Source: Streptomyces pyxinicus (GTDB lineage Bacteria; Actinomycetota; Actinomycetes; Streptomycetales; Streptomycetaceae). Taken from it: a DNA stretch of 64,000 bases. A model generated the notes under the pieces. It was not told where the DNA came from and made no database searches. It saw only the letters and a program-made list of their open reading frames with translations. Both the position numbers and the translations under genes were made by a program. Where the stretch lies: contig NZ_JANUGP010000007.1 of assembly GCF_024753135.1 (NCBI RefSeq), positions 1 through 64,000 on the forward strand, read 5' to 3'. Positions within the stretch are counted from its first letter, which is position 1. Each line of letters starts with the position of its first letter. Shown here one piece after another: positions 10,142 to 21,349 of the stretch.

Positions 10142-11497
10142 TCAGGACCGCTTGCGACCGAGGTGTTTCCTGGTCCATTCCACGGCGTCGGCGTATCTGG
10201 CCTCGGCGCCGTGCCGGGTCGGGGTGTAGTACTCGCGGCCCTTGATCTCGTCCGGCGCGTACTGCTGCTCGGCGATGCCCTCGGGCAGGTCGTGCGGGTA
10301 CACGTAGCCCTGCGCGTGGCCGAGCTTGGCGGCGCCCTTGTAGTGGCCGTCGCGCAGATGGGCCGGCACCGGCCCGGCCAGCCCCTTGCGTACGTCCTCC
10401 AGGGCGCCGCCGATCGCGGTGGTCGCGGAGTTGGACTTGGGGGCGAGCGCGAGGGCGATGGTGGCGTGGCTGAGGGTGAGCGCGGCCTCGGGGAAGCCGA
10501 TCATCGCGACGGCCTGGGCGGCGGCGACCGCGACGGTCAGGGCGGTGGGGTCGGCCAGGCCGATGTCCTCGCTGGCGGAGATCATCAGGCGGCGGGCGAT
10601 GAACCGGGGGTCCTCGCCGGCCTCGATCATGCGGGCCAGGTAGTGCAGGGCGGCGTCGACGTCGGAGCCGCGAATGGACTTGATGAGGGCGCTGGCGACG
10701 TCGTAGTGCTGGTCTCCGTCGCGGTCGTACTTCACCGCCGCCCGGTCGACGGTCTGCTCCAGGGTGGCGAGGGTGATCTCGCTCTCGCCCTGGTCGAGGG
10801 CGGCCCCGGCGGCGGCCTCCAAGGCGGTCAGGGCGCGGCGGGCGTCGCCGCCGGCGATCCGCAGCAGGTGGTCCTCGGTGTCCTCGGGCAGGGCGACGGC
10901 GTCCTTCAGGCCGCGTTCGTCGGCCAGTGCTCGGCGCAGCAGGCCGCGGACGTCGTCGTCGGTGAGCGGTTCGAGGGTGAGCAGGAGGGAGCGGGAGAGC
11001 AGCGGGGAGATCACCGAGAAGTAGGGGTTCTCGGTGGTGGCCGCGATCAGGGTGACCCAGCGGTTCTCGACGGCCGGCAGCAGGGAGTCCTGCTGGGCCT
11101 TGCTGAAGCGGTGGATCTCGTCCAGGAAGAGGACGGTCTCCTTGCCGAAGCCGCCGGTGGCGCGGCGGGCGCCGTCGATGACCGCGCGGACCTCCTTGAC
11201 GCCCGCGGTGATCGCGGACAGCTCCACGAACCGCTTGTCGGTGGCCTTGGAGACGACGTAGGCGAGGGTGGTCTTGCCGGTGCCGGGCGGGCCCCAGAGG
11301 ATCACCGAGGACGGTCCGGCGGGGCCGCCGCCGCTCTCCCCCACGAGGCGGCGCAGCGGGGAGCCGGGTCCCAGGAGGTGCTGCTGGCCGACGACCTCGT
11401 CGAGCGCGCGCGGGCGCATGCGCACGGCCAGGGGGCTGGCCGCCGGGTCCTTCTCCTGGCGTTCTTCGGCTGCGGCGGTGAAGAGGTCGGGTTCCAC
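10142..11497 (-). CDS. rarA: Replication-associated recombination protein A (MgsA/WRNIP1 family ATPase)
   Basis: AAA+ clamp-loader-like ATPase acting at stalled replication forks. The 451-residue protein shows [16 protein letters not shown] near the N-terminus, Walker [10 protein letters not shown] (about 69-77), Walker [10 protein letters not shown], sensor 1 [11 protein letters not shown] and the C-terminal tetramerisation/MgsA region with [13 protein letters not shown] and LRDGHYKGA. It starts with GTG ([12 protein letters not shown]). It is oriented with the genes around it but is separated from rpsD by a hairpin, suggesting its own transcript together with, or downstream of, the VKOR gene 68 bp upstream. 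Confidence 0.94.
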   Translation of the reverse strand: MEPDLFTAAAEERQEKDPAASPLAVRMRPRALDEVVGQQHLLGPGSPLRRLVGESGGGPAGPSSVILWGPPGTGKTTLAYVVSKATDKRFVELSAITAGVKEVRAVIDGARRATGGFGKETVLFLDEIHRFSKAQQDSLLPAVENRWVTLIAATTENPYFSVISPLLSRSLLLTLEPLTDDDVRGLLRRALADERGLKDAVALPEDTEDHLLRIAGGDARRALTALEAAAGAALDQGESEITLATLEQTVDRAAVKYDRDGDQHYDVASALIKSIRGSDVDAALHYLARMIEAGEDPRFIARRLMISASEDIGLADPTALTVAVAAAQAVAMIGFPEAALTLSHATIALALAPKSNSATTAIGGALEDVRKGLAGPVPAHLRDGHYKGAAKLGHAQGYVYPHDLPEGIAEQQYAPDEIKGREYYTPTRHGAEARYADAVEWTRKHLGRKRS

Positions 11498-11565
11498 GCT
11501 GAAACCCTAAGACACGGCACTGACAACCGGGGCGGGGCCGTCGGCCGGGGCCCCTCAGGCGGCCG

Positions 11566-12222
11566 TCAGCTGGTCCAGAAGTCCCACCAGCGGGTCAGGA
11601 TCAGCATGCCGATGATCCCGACGTGCAGGACCGGTACCACCCAGGTGAACTCGCCGAAGAAGGTCTTCAGCGGGCGCGGGGCCGGCAGGAAGCCGTTGCG
11701 GACGTTGAACGAGGTGACGTACCAGAACATGACGATCGTGGCGACCCAGGCCAGCGAGCACCACAGGCACAGCGCGTTGATCCGGTACAGGGACTGGAAC
11801 TGGAGCCAGGTGCAGAAGCCGACGCCGAAGAGGGTGCCGAAGTTGAAGGTCAGCCAGTACCAGCGCGGGAAGCGGGCGCGGCCGAGCAGGCTCATGCCGA
11901 CGCAGATGACGATGCCGTAGCAGACCAGGCCGAGCATCGGGTTCGGGAAACCGAAGGCGGCGGCCTGCTTGCTCTCCATCACGCTGCCGCAGGAGACGAC
12001 CGGGTTGAGGCTGCACCCGGGCGTGAAGGTCTTGCCCTCGGCCTTCGCCTCCAGCAGCTTGAACTTGTCGATCGTGATGACCCAGGCGGCGAGCAGTCCG
12101 GCCGCACCGGTGATCACCAGCAGCAGGGCGAGGGCGCGGCTGCCGCCCACCGCGCGCGGGGCGTCGGCGGAACGCTCGGGACCGGGCTCCGCGGAGACGT
12201 CGTGCACTGTCGTCTTGCTCAT
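11566..12222 (-). CDS. Vitamin K epoxide reductase family membrane protein
   Basis: VKOR-type integral membrane enzyme that reoxidises extracytoplasmic thiol oxidoreductases by passing electrons to menaquinone. The 218-residue protein has about five transmembrane helices (first at about 30-48), the extracytoplasmic loop cysteine pair CSLNPVVSC followed by GSVM, and the active-site pair CLWC inside a helix near residue 155. There is no fused thioredoxin domain, so a separate Dsb-like partner is expected; the DsbA-like protein at 47.2 kb looks cytoplasmic and is not an obvious one. ATG at 12222 is preceded only by leader; in-frame upstream codons lack similarity. Confidence 0.88.
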   Translation of the reverse strand: MSKTTVHDVSAEPGPERSADAPRAVGGSRALALLLVITGAAGLLAAWVITIDKFKLLEAKAEGKTFTPGCSLNPVVSCGSVMESKQAAAFGFPNPMLGLVCYGIVICVGMSLLGRARFPRWYWLTFNFGTLFGVGFCTWLQFQSLYRINALCLWCSLAWVATIVMFWYVTSFNVRNGFLPAPRPLKTFFGEFTWVVPVLHVGIIGMLILTRWWDFWTS

Positions 12223-12456
12223 CACGCCGATTCCGTCACTTGAGAGTTGGACCATCTTCGGGCAGGGCTCATTGTGCCGCACGCACGGGTGGGTCCACCG
12301 TTCGATAAGCATAAGGAGATACGCGCGACGGTCACGGTGGGCTCACTTCCGGCCGCGATAGGGCGAGGTGGCGGGGGTCCGGGGCGGGAAAGGGACGGCA
12401 GGGCGAATCGGCGTGCGCCGGGTTGACGGTCCCGGACAGGCGGGGGGTACGGAAAA
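12223..12456. other. Intergenic region between the VKOR gene and the hisS terminator
   Basis: About 230 bp of non-coding sequence that should contain the promoter of the VKOR gene (minus strand). No repeat or RNA fold was recognised apart from the terminator at its right end. Confidence 0.4.
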
Positions 12457-12480
12457 GGGCGCCGGGTCGCCCCGGCGCCC
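12457..12480 (-). terminator. Intrinsic terminator of hisS
   Basis: Perfect 10-bp GC stem (12457-12466 with 12471-12480) and a four-base loop, 17 bp past the hisS stop. On the minus strand the stem is followed by TTTT, a rare U tract for Streptomyces. Confidence 0.75.
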
Positions 12481-12497
12481 CTGCCGCAGTCCTGGTC

Positions 12498-13760
12498 CTA
12501 GCCGAGCCGCGACTCCAGTTCCGCCACGACCTCGTTCACGCCGATCGCCGTCTGCTCGCCGGACTCCATGTCCTTGAGCTGGACGACGCCCTCGGCGAGG
12601 TCGCGTTCGCCGGCGACGATCGTGAAGCGCGCGCCGCTGCGGTTGGCGTTTTTCATCGCGCCCTTCAGCCCCTTGGAGCCGTAGGAGAAGTCCGCCGCCA
12701 CCCCCTGCTTGCGCAGTTCGGTGACCTTCGCGAACAGCACACGGCGGGCCTCCTCGCCGAGCGGGACGGCGTAGACGCTGGTCGCGGCCGGGATGTCCAG
12801 CTCGACGCCCTCGGCCTCCAGGGCGAGGACTGTGCGGTCGACGCCGAGGGCCCAGCCGACGGACGGCAGCGCGGGGCCGCCGATCATCTCCGACAGGCCG
12901 TCGTAGCGGCCGCCGCCGCCCACCGCGGACTGCGAGCCCAGGCCGTCGTGCACGAACTCGAAGGTGGTGCGCGTGTAGTAGTCCAGGCCGCGCACCAGCT
13001 TCGGGTCGTCCTCGAAGGCCACGCCCGCCGCCGTGATCAGCTCGCGGACCTCCTCGTGGTAGGCCTTGCAGGCGTCGCACAGGTGGTCGCGCAGCAGCGG
13101 CGCGCCCGTGAGCTGCTTCTGGACCGACTCGCGCTTGTCGTCGAGGATGCGCAGCGGGTTGATCTCCGCGCGCCGCCGGGTGTCCTCGTCGAGGTCCAGA
13201 CGGCCCAGGAACTCCTGGAGCGCGGACCGGTACACGGGCCGGCACTCCCGGTCGCCCAGGCTGTTGAGCAGGATGCGGAAGTTCCGCAGGCCCAGGGTGC
13301 GGTAGGCCTGGTCGGCCAGGATGATCAGCTCGGCGTCCAGCGCCGGGTCCTCGGCGCCGATCGCCTCGGCGCCGACCTGCGAGAAGTGGCGGTAGCGGCC
13401 CTTCTGCGGGCGCTCGTAGCGGTAGTAGGAGCCGGAGTACCAGAGCTTGACCGGGAGGTTGCCCGTCTTGTGCAGGTTGGCCTCCAGGGCCGCGCGCAGC
13501 ACGGAGGCGGTGCCCTCGGGGCGCAGGGCGAGCCGGTCGCCGCCCTTGGTCTCGAAGGCGTACATCTCCTTGGTCACGATGTCGGTGGACTCGCCGACAC
13601 CGCGGGCGAACAGCTCGACGTTCTCGAAGCCGGGGGTCTCGACGTAGCCGTAACCGGAGTTGCGCAGCGGGGCCGCGATGGCCTCGCGGACGGCCAGGTA
13701 GGTGGCGGAGTCCGGCGGGATCAGGTCGTAGGTGCCCTTAGGGGCCTTGAAGGTGCTCAC
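12498..13760 (-). CDS. hisS: Histidyl-tRNA synthetase
   Basis: Class II synthetase charging tRNA-His. The 420-residue length is standard. After the GTG start the protein reads [12 protein letters not shown]; motif 2 is in [17 protein letters not shown], the HisA signature is [15 protein letters not shown], motif 3 lies in [13 protein letters not shown], and the anticodon-binding domain occupies the last 90 residues. The start at 13760 lies 14 bp after the stop of the metallo-hydrolase, and the pair is conserved together in actinobacteria, implying co-transcription. In-frame sequence further upstream lies inside that gene. Confidence 0.97.
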   Translation of the reverse strand: MSTFKAPKGTYDLIPPDSATYLAVREAIAAPLRNSGYGYVETPGFENVELFARGVGESTDIVTKEMYAFETKGGDRLALRPEGTASVLRAALEANLHKTGNLPVKLWYSGSYYRYERPQKGRYRHFSQVGAEAIGAEDPALDAELIILADQAYRTLGLRNFRILLNSLGDRECRPVYRSALQEFLGRLDLDEDTRRRAEINPLRILDDKRESVQKQLTGAPLLRDHLCDACKAYHEEVRELITAAGVAFEDDPKLVRGLDYYTRTTFEFVHDGLGSQSAVGGGGRYDGLSEMIGGPALPSVGWALGVDRTVLALEAEGVELDIPAATSVYAVPLGEEARRVLFAKVTELRKQGVAADFSYGSKGLKGAMKNANRSGARFTIVAGERDLAEGVVQLKDMESGEQTAIGVNEVVAELESRLG

Positions 13761-13774
13761 GGAAGGCTCTCTCG

Positions 13775-14482
13775 TCACATTCCTCGTCGGGGAGCCGGCG
13801 AGGCTCCCTGGCCGGCGGCCACCTGTCGCAGATAGGCGTTGGTGGTGCGCTCCTGGCCGATGGTCGTCTGGGGGCCGTGGCCGGACAGCACCACGGTGGA
13901 GTCGTCGAGCGGCAGGCAGACGCGGGCCAGCGACTCCAGCATGTCGTCCATGGACCCCCCGGGCAGATCGGTGCGTCCGATGGAGCCGGCGAAGAGCAGA
14001 TCCCCGGAGAAGAACACCGACGGGATGTCGGCGCCCTCGGGCATCCGGAACGTCACCGACCCCTTGGTATGGCCGGGCGCGTGCGCGACGGAGAACGAGA
14101 GGCCCGCCAGGTCGAGGGTGGCGCCGTCGGCCAGCTCCCGGACGTCGTCCGGCTCCCCCACGGTCAGCTCGCCCATGAGCGGCATCCCGATGGACCGGCC
14201 GAGCGCCTTCTCGGGGTCGCTCATCATGTAGCGGTCCTCGGGGTGGATCCAGGCCGGTACGTCGTGCGCGCCGCAGACCGGGACGACCGAGGCGACGTGG
14301 TCGATGTGGCCGTGGGTGAGGACGACGGCGACGGGCTTGAGGCGATGCTTCCGCAGTGCTTCCTCGACGCCTTCGGCGGCCTGGTGGCCGGGGTCGATGA
14401 TCACGCACTCCTCACCGGCGGCGGGGGCGACGAGATAGCAGTTCGTCCCCCAGGCCCCGGCGGGGAACCCGGCAATGAGCAC
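13775..14482 (-). CDS. MBL-fold metallo-hydrolase (glyoxalase II-like)
   Basis: Metallo-beta-lactamase-fold hydrolase of 235 residues. The binuclear metal motif is THGHIDH (about residues 56-62), with further ligands in the HAPGHTKGS segment, the aspartate of FSGDLLF, and the final histidine in LSGHGPQT. Members of this branch are annotated as hydroxyacylglutathione-hydrolase-like, but actinomycetes lack glutathione, so a mycothiol or other thioester substrate is more likely (inference). GTG at 14482 has GAAGGA six bases upstream. It precedes hisS by 14 bp. Confidence 0.85.
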   Translation of the reverse strand: MLIAGFPAGAWGTNCYLVAPAAGEECVIIDPGHQAAEGVEEALRKHRLKPVAVVLTHGHIDHVASVVPVCGAHDVPAWIHPEDRYMMSDPEKALGRSIGMPLMGELTVGEPDDVRELADGATLDLAGLSFSVAHAPGHTKGSVTFRMPEGADIPSVFFSGDLLFAGSIGRTDLPGGSMDDMLESLARVCLPLDDSTVVLSGHGPQTTIGQERTTNAYLRQVAAGQGASPAPRRGM

Positions 14483-14651
14483 GATCGTCCTTCGTTGTGT
14501 CTGGTTACGGGCGGCTTCGACAGCAGTCAGAGCCTACCGGCGCTGCCGTTTCCTCAGCGAACCCATATACGGTACGGGGCTACACGCGGCGGTCGGCTCA
14601 CAGGACGCACGCGTACCGCCCGACACATGACACGCATGAGGAGATAACCCG

Positions 14652-15482
14652 GTGGTCAGCCAGGAGCAGCGGCGGCGTCAGCTCGCCCGGGAGAAGTTCT
14701 TGCGGCAGCAGCAGCGGCGTACCGAGTCGCGGCGCAAGTCCCGTCTGCGCAACTCCGCGATCGCGTCGGTCCTCGGCGTGGTCGTGATCGGCAGCGTCGC
14801 GCTCTACACGACCGGGGTGCTGAAGAACGACGACGACAAGAAGTCCGACACGAGCGCGCAGAGCACGCCGAGCGCGTCCCCGACGAGCAAGGCGCCGGAC
14901 CCGTGCGCGAAGCCGGCGGCCGGGTCGGTGAAGAAGGAGACGTTCGCCAAGGAGCCGGCGATGTCGATCGACACGTCGGCGAAGTACACGCTGAAGCTGG
15001 ACACCACGTGCGGCGCGATCGGTGTCGCGATGAAGGCCTCGGCGGCCCCGCACACCGTGAACTCGTTCAACTTCCTTGCGGGCAAGGGCTACTTCGACCA
15101 CACGAAGTGCCACCGTCTGGTCACGAGCGGTATCTACGTGCTCCAGTGCGGCGACCCGTCGGCGACCGGCTCGGGCGATCCGGGGTACAAGTTCAAGGAC
15201 GAGAACCTGAAGGACAAGAGCCTGAAGAACAACGTCTACCCGGCGGGCACGGTGGCGATGGCCAACTCCGGTGCGAACACCAACGGAAGCCAGTTCTTCC
15301 TGGTGTACCAGGACAGCCAGCTCCCGCCGAACTACACGCCGTTCGGCACGGTGGACGCGGCCGGGATGAAGGTGCTCCAGAAGATCGCGAAGGCGGGTGC
15401 GCAGCCGGCCGACGCGACCACGGGCAACACCGCTCCGAACGCGACCGTGGTGATCAACAAGGCGACGGTGACGAAGTCCTGA
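14652..15482 (+). CDS. Membrane-anchored peptidyl-prolyl cis-trans isomerase (cyclophilin type)
   Basis: Extracytoplasmic folding factor that isomerises Xaa-Pro bonds. The 276-residue protein has a strongly basic N-terminus, a single transmembrane helix (about 37-56), a Ser/Thr/Asp-rich linker (58-82) and a cyclophilin domain (about 95-270) with the divergent core FDHTKCHRLV, YVLQCGDP, GTVAMANSG and NGSQFFLVY. Extra cysteines at CHR and QCGD may form a disulphide. The GTG start has AGGAG at 14639-14643, eight bases upstream. It is divergent from the metallo-hydrolase gene, so promoters for both directions lie in 14483-14651. Confidence 0.9.
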   Translation: MVSQEQRRRQLAREKFLRQQQRRTESRRKSRLRNSAIASVLGVVVIGSVALYTTGVLKNDDDKKSDTSAQSTPSASPTSKAPDPCAKPAAGSVKKETFAKEPAMSIDTSAKYTLKLDTTCGAIGVAMKASAAPHTVNSFNFLAGKGYFDHTKCHRLVTSGIYVLQCGDPSATGSGDPGYKFKDENLKDKSLKNNVYPAGTVAMANSGANTNGSQFFLVYQDSQLPPNYTPFGTVDAAGMKVLQKIAKAGAQPADATTGNTAPNATVVINKATVTKS

Positions 15483-15627
15483 CGGCCCCGGCGGCGGGTG
15501 GCGGCATTTTCGGTCGCGCTGGATGCGGACAGGCAACCCGCTGGTCGCCTATGTTGGCCGTGACGAAACTGTGGACGATGCCCGGGGGTGCTGAGGCCCC
15601 CCGCAGGCATCATGTGGAGGAGGCGCT

Positions 15628-16857
15628 GTGAGCAGCGACCCGTGGGGCCGCGTCGACGAGACGGGGACCGTGTACGTGCGTACGGCCGACGGCGAGCAGG
15701 TCGTCGGTTCCTGGGCGGCCGGCTCCCCCGAGGAGGCGCTGGCCTACTTCGAGCGCAAGTACGAGGGCCTGGTTGTCGAGATCGGCCTCCTCGAGAAGCG
15801 TGTGAAGACGACCGACCTGTCGGCGAAGGACGCGCAGACCGCGATCGACCACATCCGGGAGCAGGTCGACGCCCATCACGCGGTCGGTGACCTGGCCGCC
15901 CTGCGCACCCGCCTCGACAAGCTCGTGGCGACGGTCGAGGCGCGGCGCGAGGAGCGCAAGGCGCAGCGGGCGAAGCAGTCCGACGAGGCCCGCAAGGCCA
16001 AGGAGGACCTGGTCGCCGAGGCGGAGCAGCTGGCGCAGTCCGACCAGTGGCGGGCGGCCGGTGAGCGGCTGCGGGCCCTGGTGGACACCTGGAAGGGCCT
16101 GCCGCGCCTTGACCGCAAGTCGGACGACGAACTGTGGCACCGGTTCTCGCACGCCCGGTCGGCGTTCTCCAAGCGGCGCAAGGCGCACTTCGCGCAGCTG
16201 GACTCGCAGCGCGAGGACGCCCGGCGGATCAAGGAGCGGCTGGTCGCCGAGGCCGAGTCGCTGTCCGGTTCGACGGACTGGGGTCCGACGGCGGCGCGCT
16301 ACCGCGAGCTGATGGCGGACTGGAAGGCCGCGGGCCGCGCCCAGCGCGAGCACGAGGACGACCTGTGGAACCGCTTCCGCGGCGCCCAGGACGTTTTCTT
16401 CGCCGCCCGCAGCTCGGTGTTCGCCGAGCGGGACGCGGAGCAGACCGAGAACCTGAAGCTGAAGGAGGAGCTGGCCGAGGAGGCCGAGAAACTCCTGCCG
16501 GTCTCGGATCTGAAGGCCGCGCGGGCCGCCTTCCGCTCGATCAACGAGCGCTGGGAGGGCATCGGTCATGTGCCACGGGACGCGCGTCCCAAGGTCGAGG
16601 GCCGGATGCACGCCGTGGAGCGGGCGATCCAGGAGGCCGAGGAGACCGAGTGGCGCCGGACGAACCCGGAGGCACGCGCGCGTGCCGAGGGTCTGACCGG
16701 TCAGCTCCAGGCCGCCGTGGACAAGCTGCGCACGCAGATCGAGCAGGCGCGCGCCCAGGGCAACACCTCCCGGGCCGACAAGCTGGAGCGCGAGCTGGAG
16801 GGCCGTCAGGCACTGCTGGACCAGGCTCTGAAGGGCCTCCACGAGTTCGGCGGCTAG
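15628..16857 (+). CDS. DUF349 domain-containing protein
   Basis: Cytoplasmic, mostly helical protein of 409 residues. The N-terminal 50 residues (DPWGRVDETGTVYVRT) precede a long charged coiled coil and at least three DUF349 repeats recognisable by the recurring W-x6-A/G pattern (for example QWRAAGERLRALVDTWK, YRELMADWKAAGRA, AFRSINERWEGIG). Function is unknown. GTG start with AGGAGG at 15618-15623. It faces relA across a shared hairpin; in actinomycetes this gene is regularly found beside relA, but a role in ppGpp metabolism is not shown. Confidence 0.85.
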   Translation: MSSDPWGRVDETGTVYVRTADGEQVVGSWAAGSPEEALAYFERKYEGLVVEIGLLEKRVKTTDLSAKDAQTAIDHIREQVDAHHAVGDLAALRTRLDKLVATVEARREERKAQRAKQSDEARKAKEDLVAEAEQLAQSDQWRAAGERLRALVDTWKGLPRLDRKSDDELWHRFSHARSAFSKRRKAHFAQLDSQREDARRIKERLVAEAESLSGSTDWGPTAARYRELMADWKAAGRAQREHEDDLWNRFRGAQDVFFAARSSVFAERDAEQTENLKLKEELAEEAEKLLPVSDLKAARAAFRSINERWEGIGHVPRDARPKVEGRMHAVERAIQEAEETEWRRTNPEARARAEGLTGQLQAAVDKLRTQIEQARAQGNTSRADKLERELEGRQALLDQALKGLHEFGG

Positions 16858-16878
16858 ACGGGACCGCACGTCCCCGCG

Positions 16879-16915
16879 CGGGCGGCCCGGAGGCTCTCCA
16901 GCCCCGGGCCGCCCG
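16879..16915. terminator. Bidirectional terminator between the DUF349 gene and relA
   Basis: Perfect 12-bp GC stem (16879-16890 with 16904-16915), 13-base loop, placed between two convergent stop codons. Confidence 0.85.
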
Positions 16916-16922
16916 GTCGTTT

Positions 16923-19466
<2,544 letters not shown>

Positions 19467-19660
19467 GAGGACTCCTCGTGCGCGATCCGGGTCCCCCGGT
19501 CAGGCTCCGGAGACCCCATGGTAGCGATCCTGTGCCTTGTCATCGCCTCCAGGACCGTCTACCCCTGAAACGCGGGGCGTCTCCGCGGGATTCCATCGGG
19601 GTTCGGCCGCGCTGTCGTACGGCACGGAGGCCGGCTTGCTCCGGCTCCCGCCGGGAATGC
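19467..19660 (-). promoter_or_regulatory. relA upstream region
   Basis: About 190 bp between the apt terminator and the TTG start of relA. It must carry the relA promoter; the AGGAG ribosome-binding site is clear, but I could not assign -35 and -10 boxes with confidence. Confidence 0.4.
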
Positions 19661-19697
19661 CGACGGCCGTCCTCCGTGGTGTCGGGGACGGCCGTCG
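19661..19697 (-). terminator. Terminator of apt / sec operon
   Basis: Perfect 11-bp stem (19661-19671 with 19687-19697) and 15-base loop, 12 bp downstream of the apt stop on the minus strand. Confidence 0.75.
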
Positions 19698-19709
19698 AGC
19701 GGGTGTGGG

Positions 19710-20249
19710 TCAGACCGTGAGGAGGGCCTCCAGGGGGGCGCCGTCCAGGGCCGGGGTCAGGCGGGCGCGGCCCTGGAGGAACCCGAGCTCCATGAGGACC
19801 GCCAGGCCCGAGACCTCCGCGCCGGCCCGCTGGATCAGGTGGATCGCGGCCTCGGCCGTGCCGCCCGTGGCCAGGACGTCGTCGACGATCAGGACGCGGT
19901 CACCGGCCGCCAGGTCCTCCGCGTGGACCTCGATCTCGGCCGAGCCGTACTCCAGGTCGTAGGCCTGCCGCAGGGTCGCGCCGGGCAGCTTGCCGGCCTT
20001 GCGGACCGGGATGAAGCCCAGGCCCGCGCGGAGGGCGACCGGCGCGCCGAGGATGAAGCCCCGGGCCTCCAGGCCGACGACCTTGGTGGCGCCGGTGTTC
20101 GTGGCGATCTCGGACAGCGTGTCCGTGAGCGCCGTGAACGCGGCCGGGTCCGCCAGCAGCGGGGTGATGTCCTTGAACATCACCCCCGGCTCCGGGTAGT
20201 CGGCGACGTCTCGGATCCGGCTGAGCAGCAGCTCCTGGATGCCCGTCAT
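19710..20249 (-). CDS. apt: Adenine phosphoribosyltransferase
   Basis: Purine salvage enzyme converting adenine and PRPP to AMP. The 179-residue protein has the adenine-loop motif VVGLEARGFILGAPVA and the PRPP-binding motif VLIVDDVLATGGTA (about 115-128), both intact. Its ATG overlaps the secF stop by four bases (ATGA), so it is translationally coupled to secF; the secD-secF-apt-relA order is conserved in actinobacteria. Confidence 0.96.
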   Translation of the reverse strand: MTGIQELLLSRIRDVADYPEPGVMFKDITPLLADPAAFTALTDTLSEIATNTGATKVVGLEARGFILGAPVALRAGLGFIPVRKAGKLPGATLRQAYDLEYGSAEIEVHAEDLAAGDRVLIVDDVLATGGTAEAAIHLIQRAGAEVSGLAVLMELGFLQGRARLTPALDGAPLEALLTV

Positions 20250-21346
20250 CGCCGCTTCCCCGAGGGTCGGCCGCGGCCCCGGGTGCGGGAGGCGGGCTGG
20301 TTGCGCGGGCCGACCACGGCGGGCGTGGCCTCGTCGGCGTCGTCACCGGCCGGGCCGTCCGCCACGCCCTCGCCGGCGGCCGACTGGGCGCGCTTGGCGA
20401 GCACCCGCTTGGTGAGCGCCTTCATCGCCGGCTCGCGCTCCTTGAGATCCGCCACCAGCGGCGTGGCGATGAAGATCGAGGAGTACGCACCGGCCGCGAG
20501 ACCGACGAACAGCGACAGCGAAATGTCGTTCAGCGTGCCGGCCCCGAGGAAGCCACCGCCGATGAAGAGCAGACCGGCGACCGGCAGCAGGGCGACGACC
20601 GTGGTGTTGATGGACCGCACCAGCGTGCCGTTGATCGACCGGTTGGCGATCTCGCTGTAGGTGAAGCGGGTCTGCTTGGTGATGTCCTTCGTCTGCTCCT
20701 TGAGGCTGTCGAAGACGACGACCGTGTCATAGAGCGAGTAACCGAGGATGGTCAGCAGACCGATCACCGTACCGGGGGTGACCTCGAAGCCGACGAGGGC
20801 GTAGATACCGGTGGTGATGGTGATGTCGTGGATCAGCGCGACCAGCGCGGCGACGGCCATCCGCCACTCGAAGGCGATCGCCAGGTAGATCACGACGAGG
20901 ACCATGAAGATCGCCAGGCCCTCCCAGGCCTTGTTGGCGACCTGCTCTCCCCAGCTGGGGCCGACCAGGTCGGCGTTGATCTGCTCCGGACCGACCTTGA
21001 GATCCTTGGCCAGCGTGTCCTTGATCTGGTCGGACTTGCCGGTGTCGATGCCGGCGATCTGGATGCGCAGCGCGCCGGTGCCGAGTTTCTGCACCACGGC
21101 GTCATGGCCGGACGCCTGCTCGGCGTAGCGCTCGGCGTCGGCCACCGAGACGCTGGTCTTCGGCGTGGTGAAGACCGCGCCGCCCTGGAACTCGATGCCC
21201 ATGTTGAGGCCGCGCACCGCCAGGCCGACGATGGCCGTGATGGTGATCAGGATCGAGACGCCGTACCAGATCTTGCGCTTGCCGACGAAGTCGTACGAGA
21301 TCTCGCCGCGGTGCAGTCGAGCGCCGAGGTTGCCGAGTTTCGACAT
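20246..21346 (-). CDS. secF: Protein translocase subunit SecF
   Basis: RND-like membrane component that with SecD uses proton motive force to aid late steps of Sec export. The 366-residue protein has six predicted transmembrane helices, the first at about 29-47, a periplasmic P1-like domain (about 50-130) containing GIEFQGGAVF, and the conserved helix-4 region EFEVTPGTVIGLLTILGYS-like sequence with YDTVVVFD. The last 60 residues form a basic, disordered cytoplasmic tail longer than in E. coli. It starts three bases after the secD stop. Confidence 0.96.
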   Translation of the reverse strand: MSKLGNLGARLHRGEISYDFVGKRKIWYGVSILITITAIVGLAVRGLNMGIEFQGGAVFTTPKTSVSVADAERYAEQASGHDAVVQKLGTGALRIQIAGIDTGKSDQIKDTLAKDLKVGPEQINADLVGPSWGEQVANKAWEGLAIFMVLVVIYLAIAFEWRMAVAALVALIHDITITTGIYALVGFEVTPGTVIGLLTILGYSLYDTVVVFDSLKEQTKDITKQTRFTYSEIANRSINGTLVRSINTTVVALLPVAGLLFIGGGFLGAGTLNDISLSLFVGLAAGAYSSIFIATPLVADLKEREPAMKALTKRVLAKRAQSAAGEGVADGPAGDDADEATPAVVGPRNQPASRTRGRGRPSGKRR

Positions 21347-21349
21347 GGC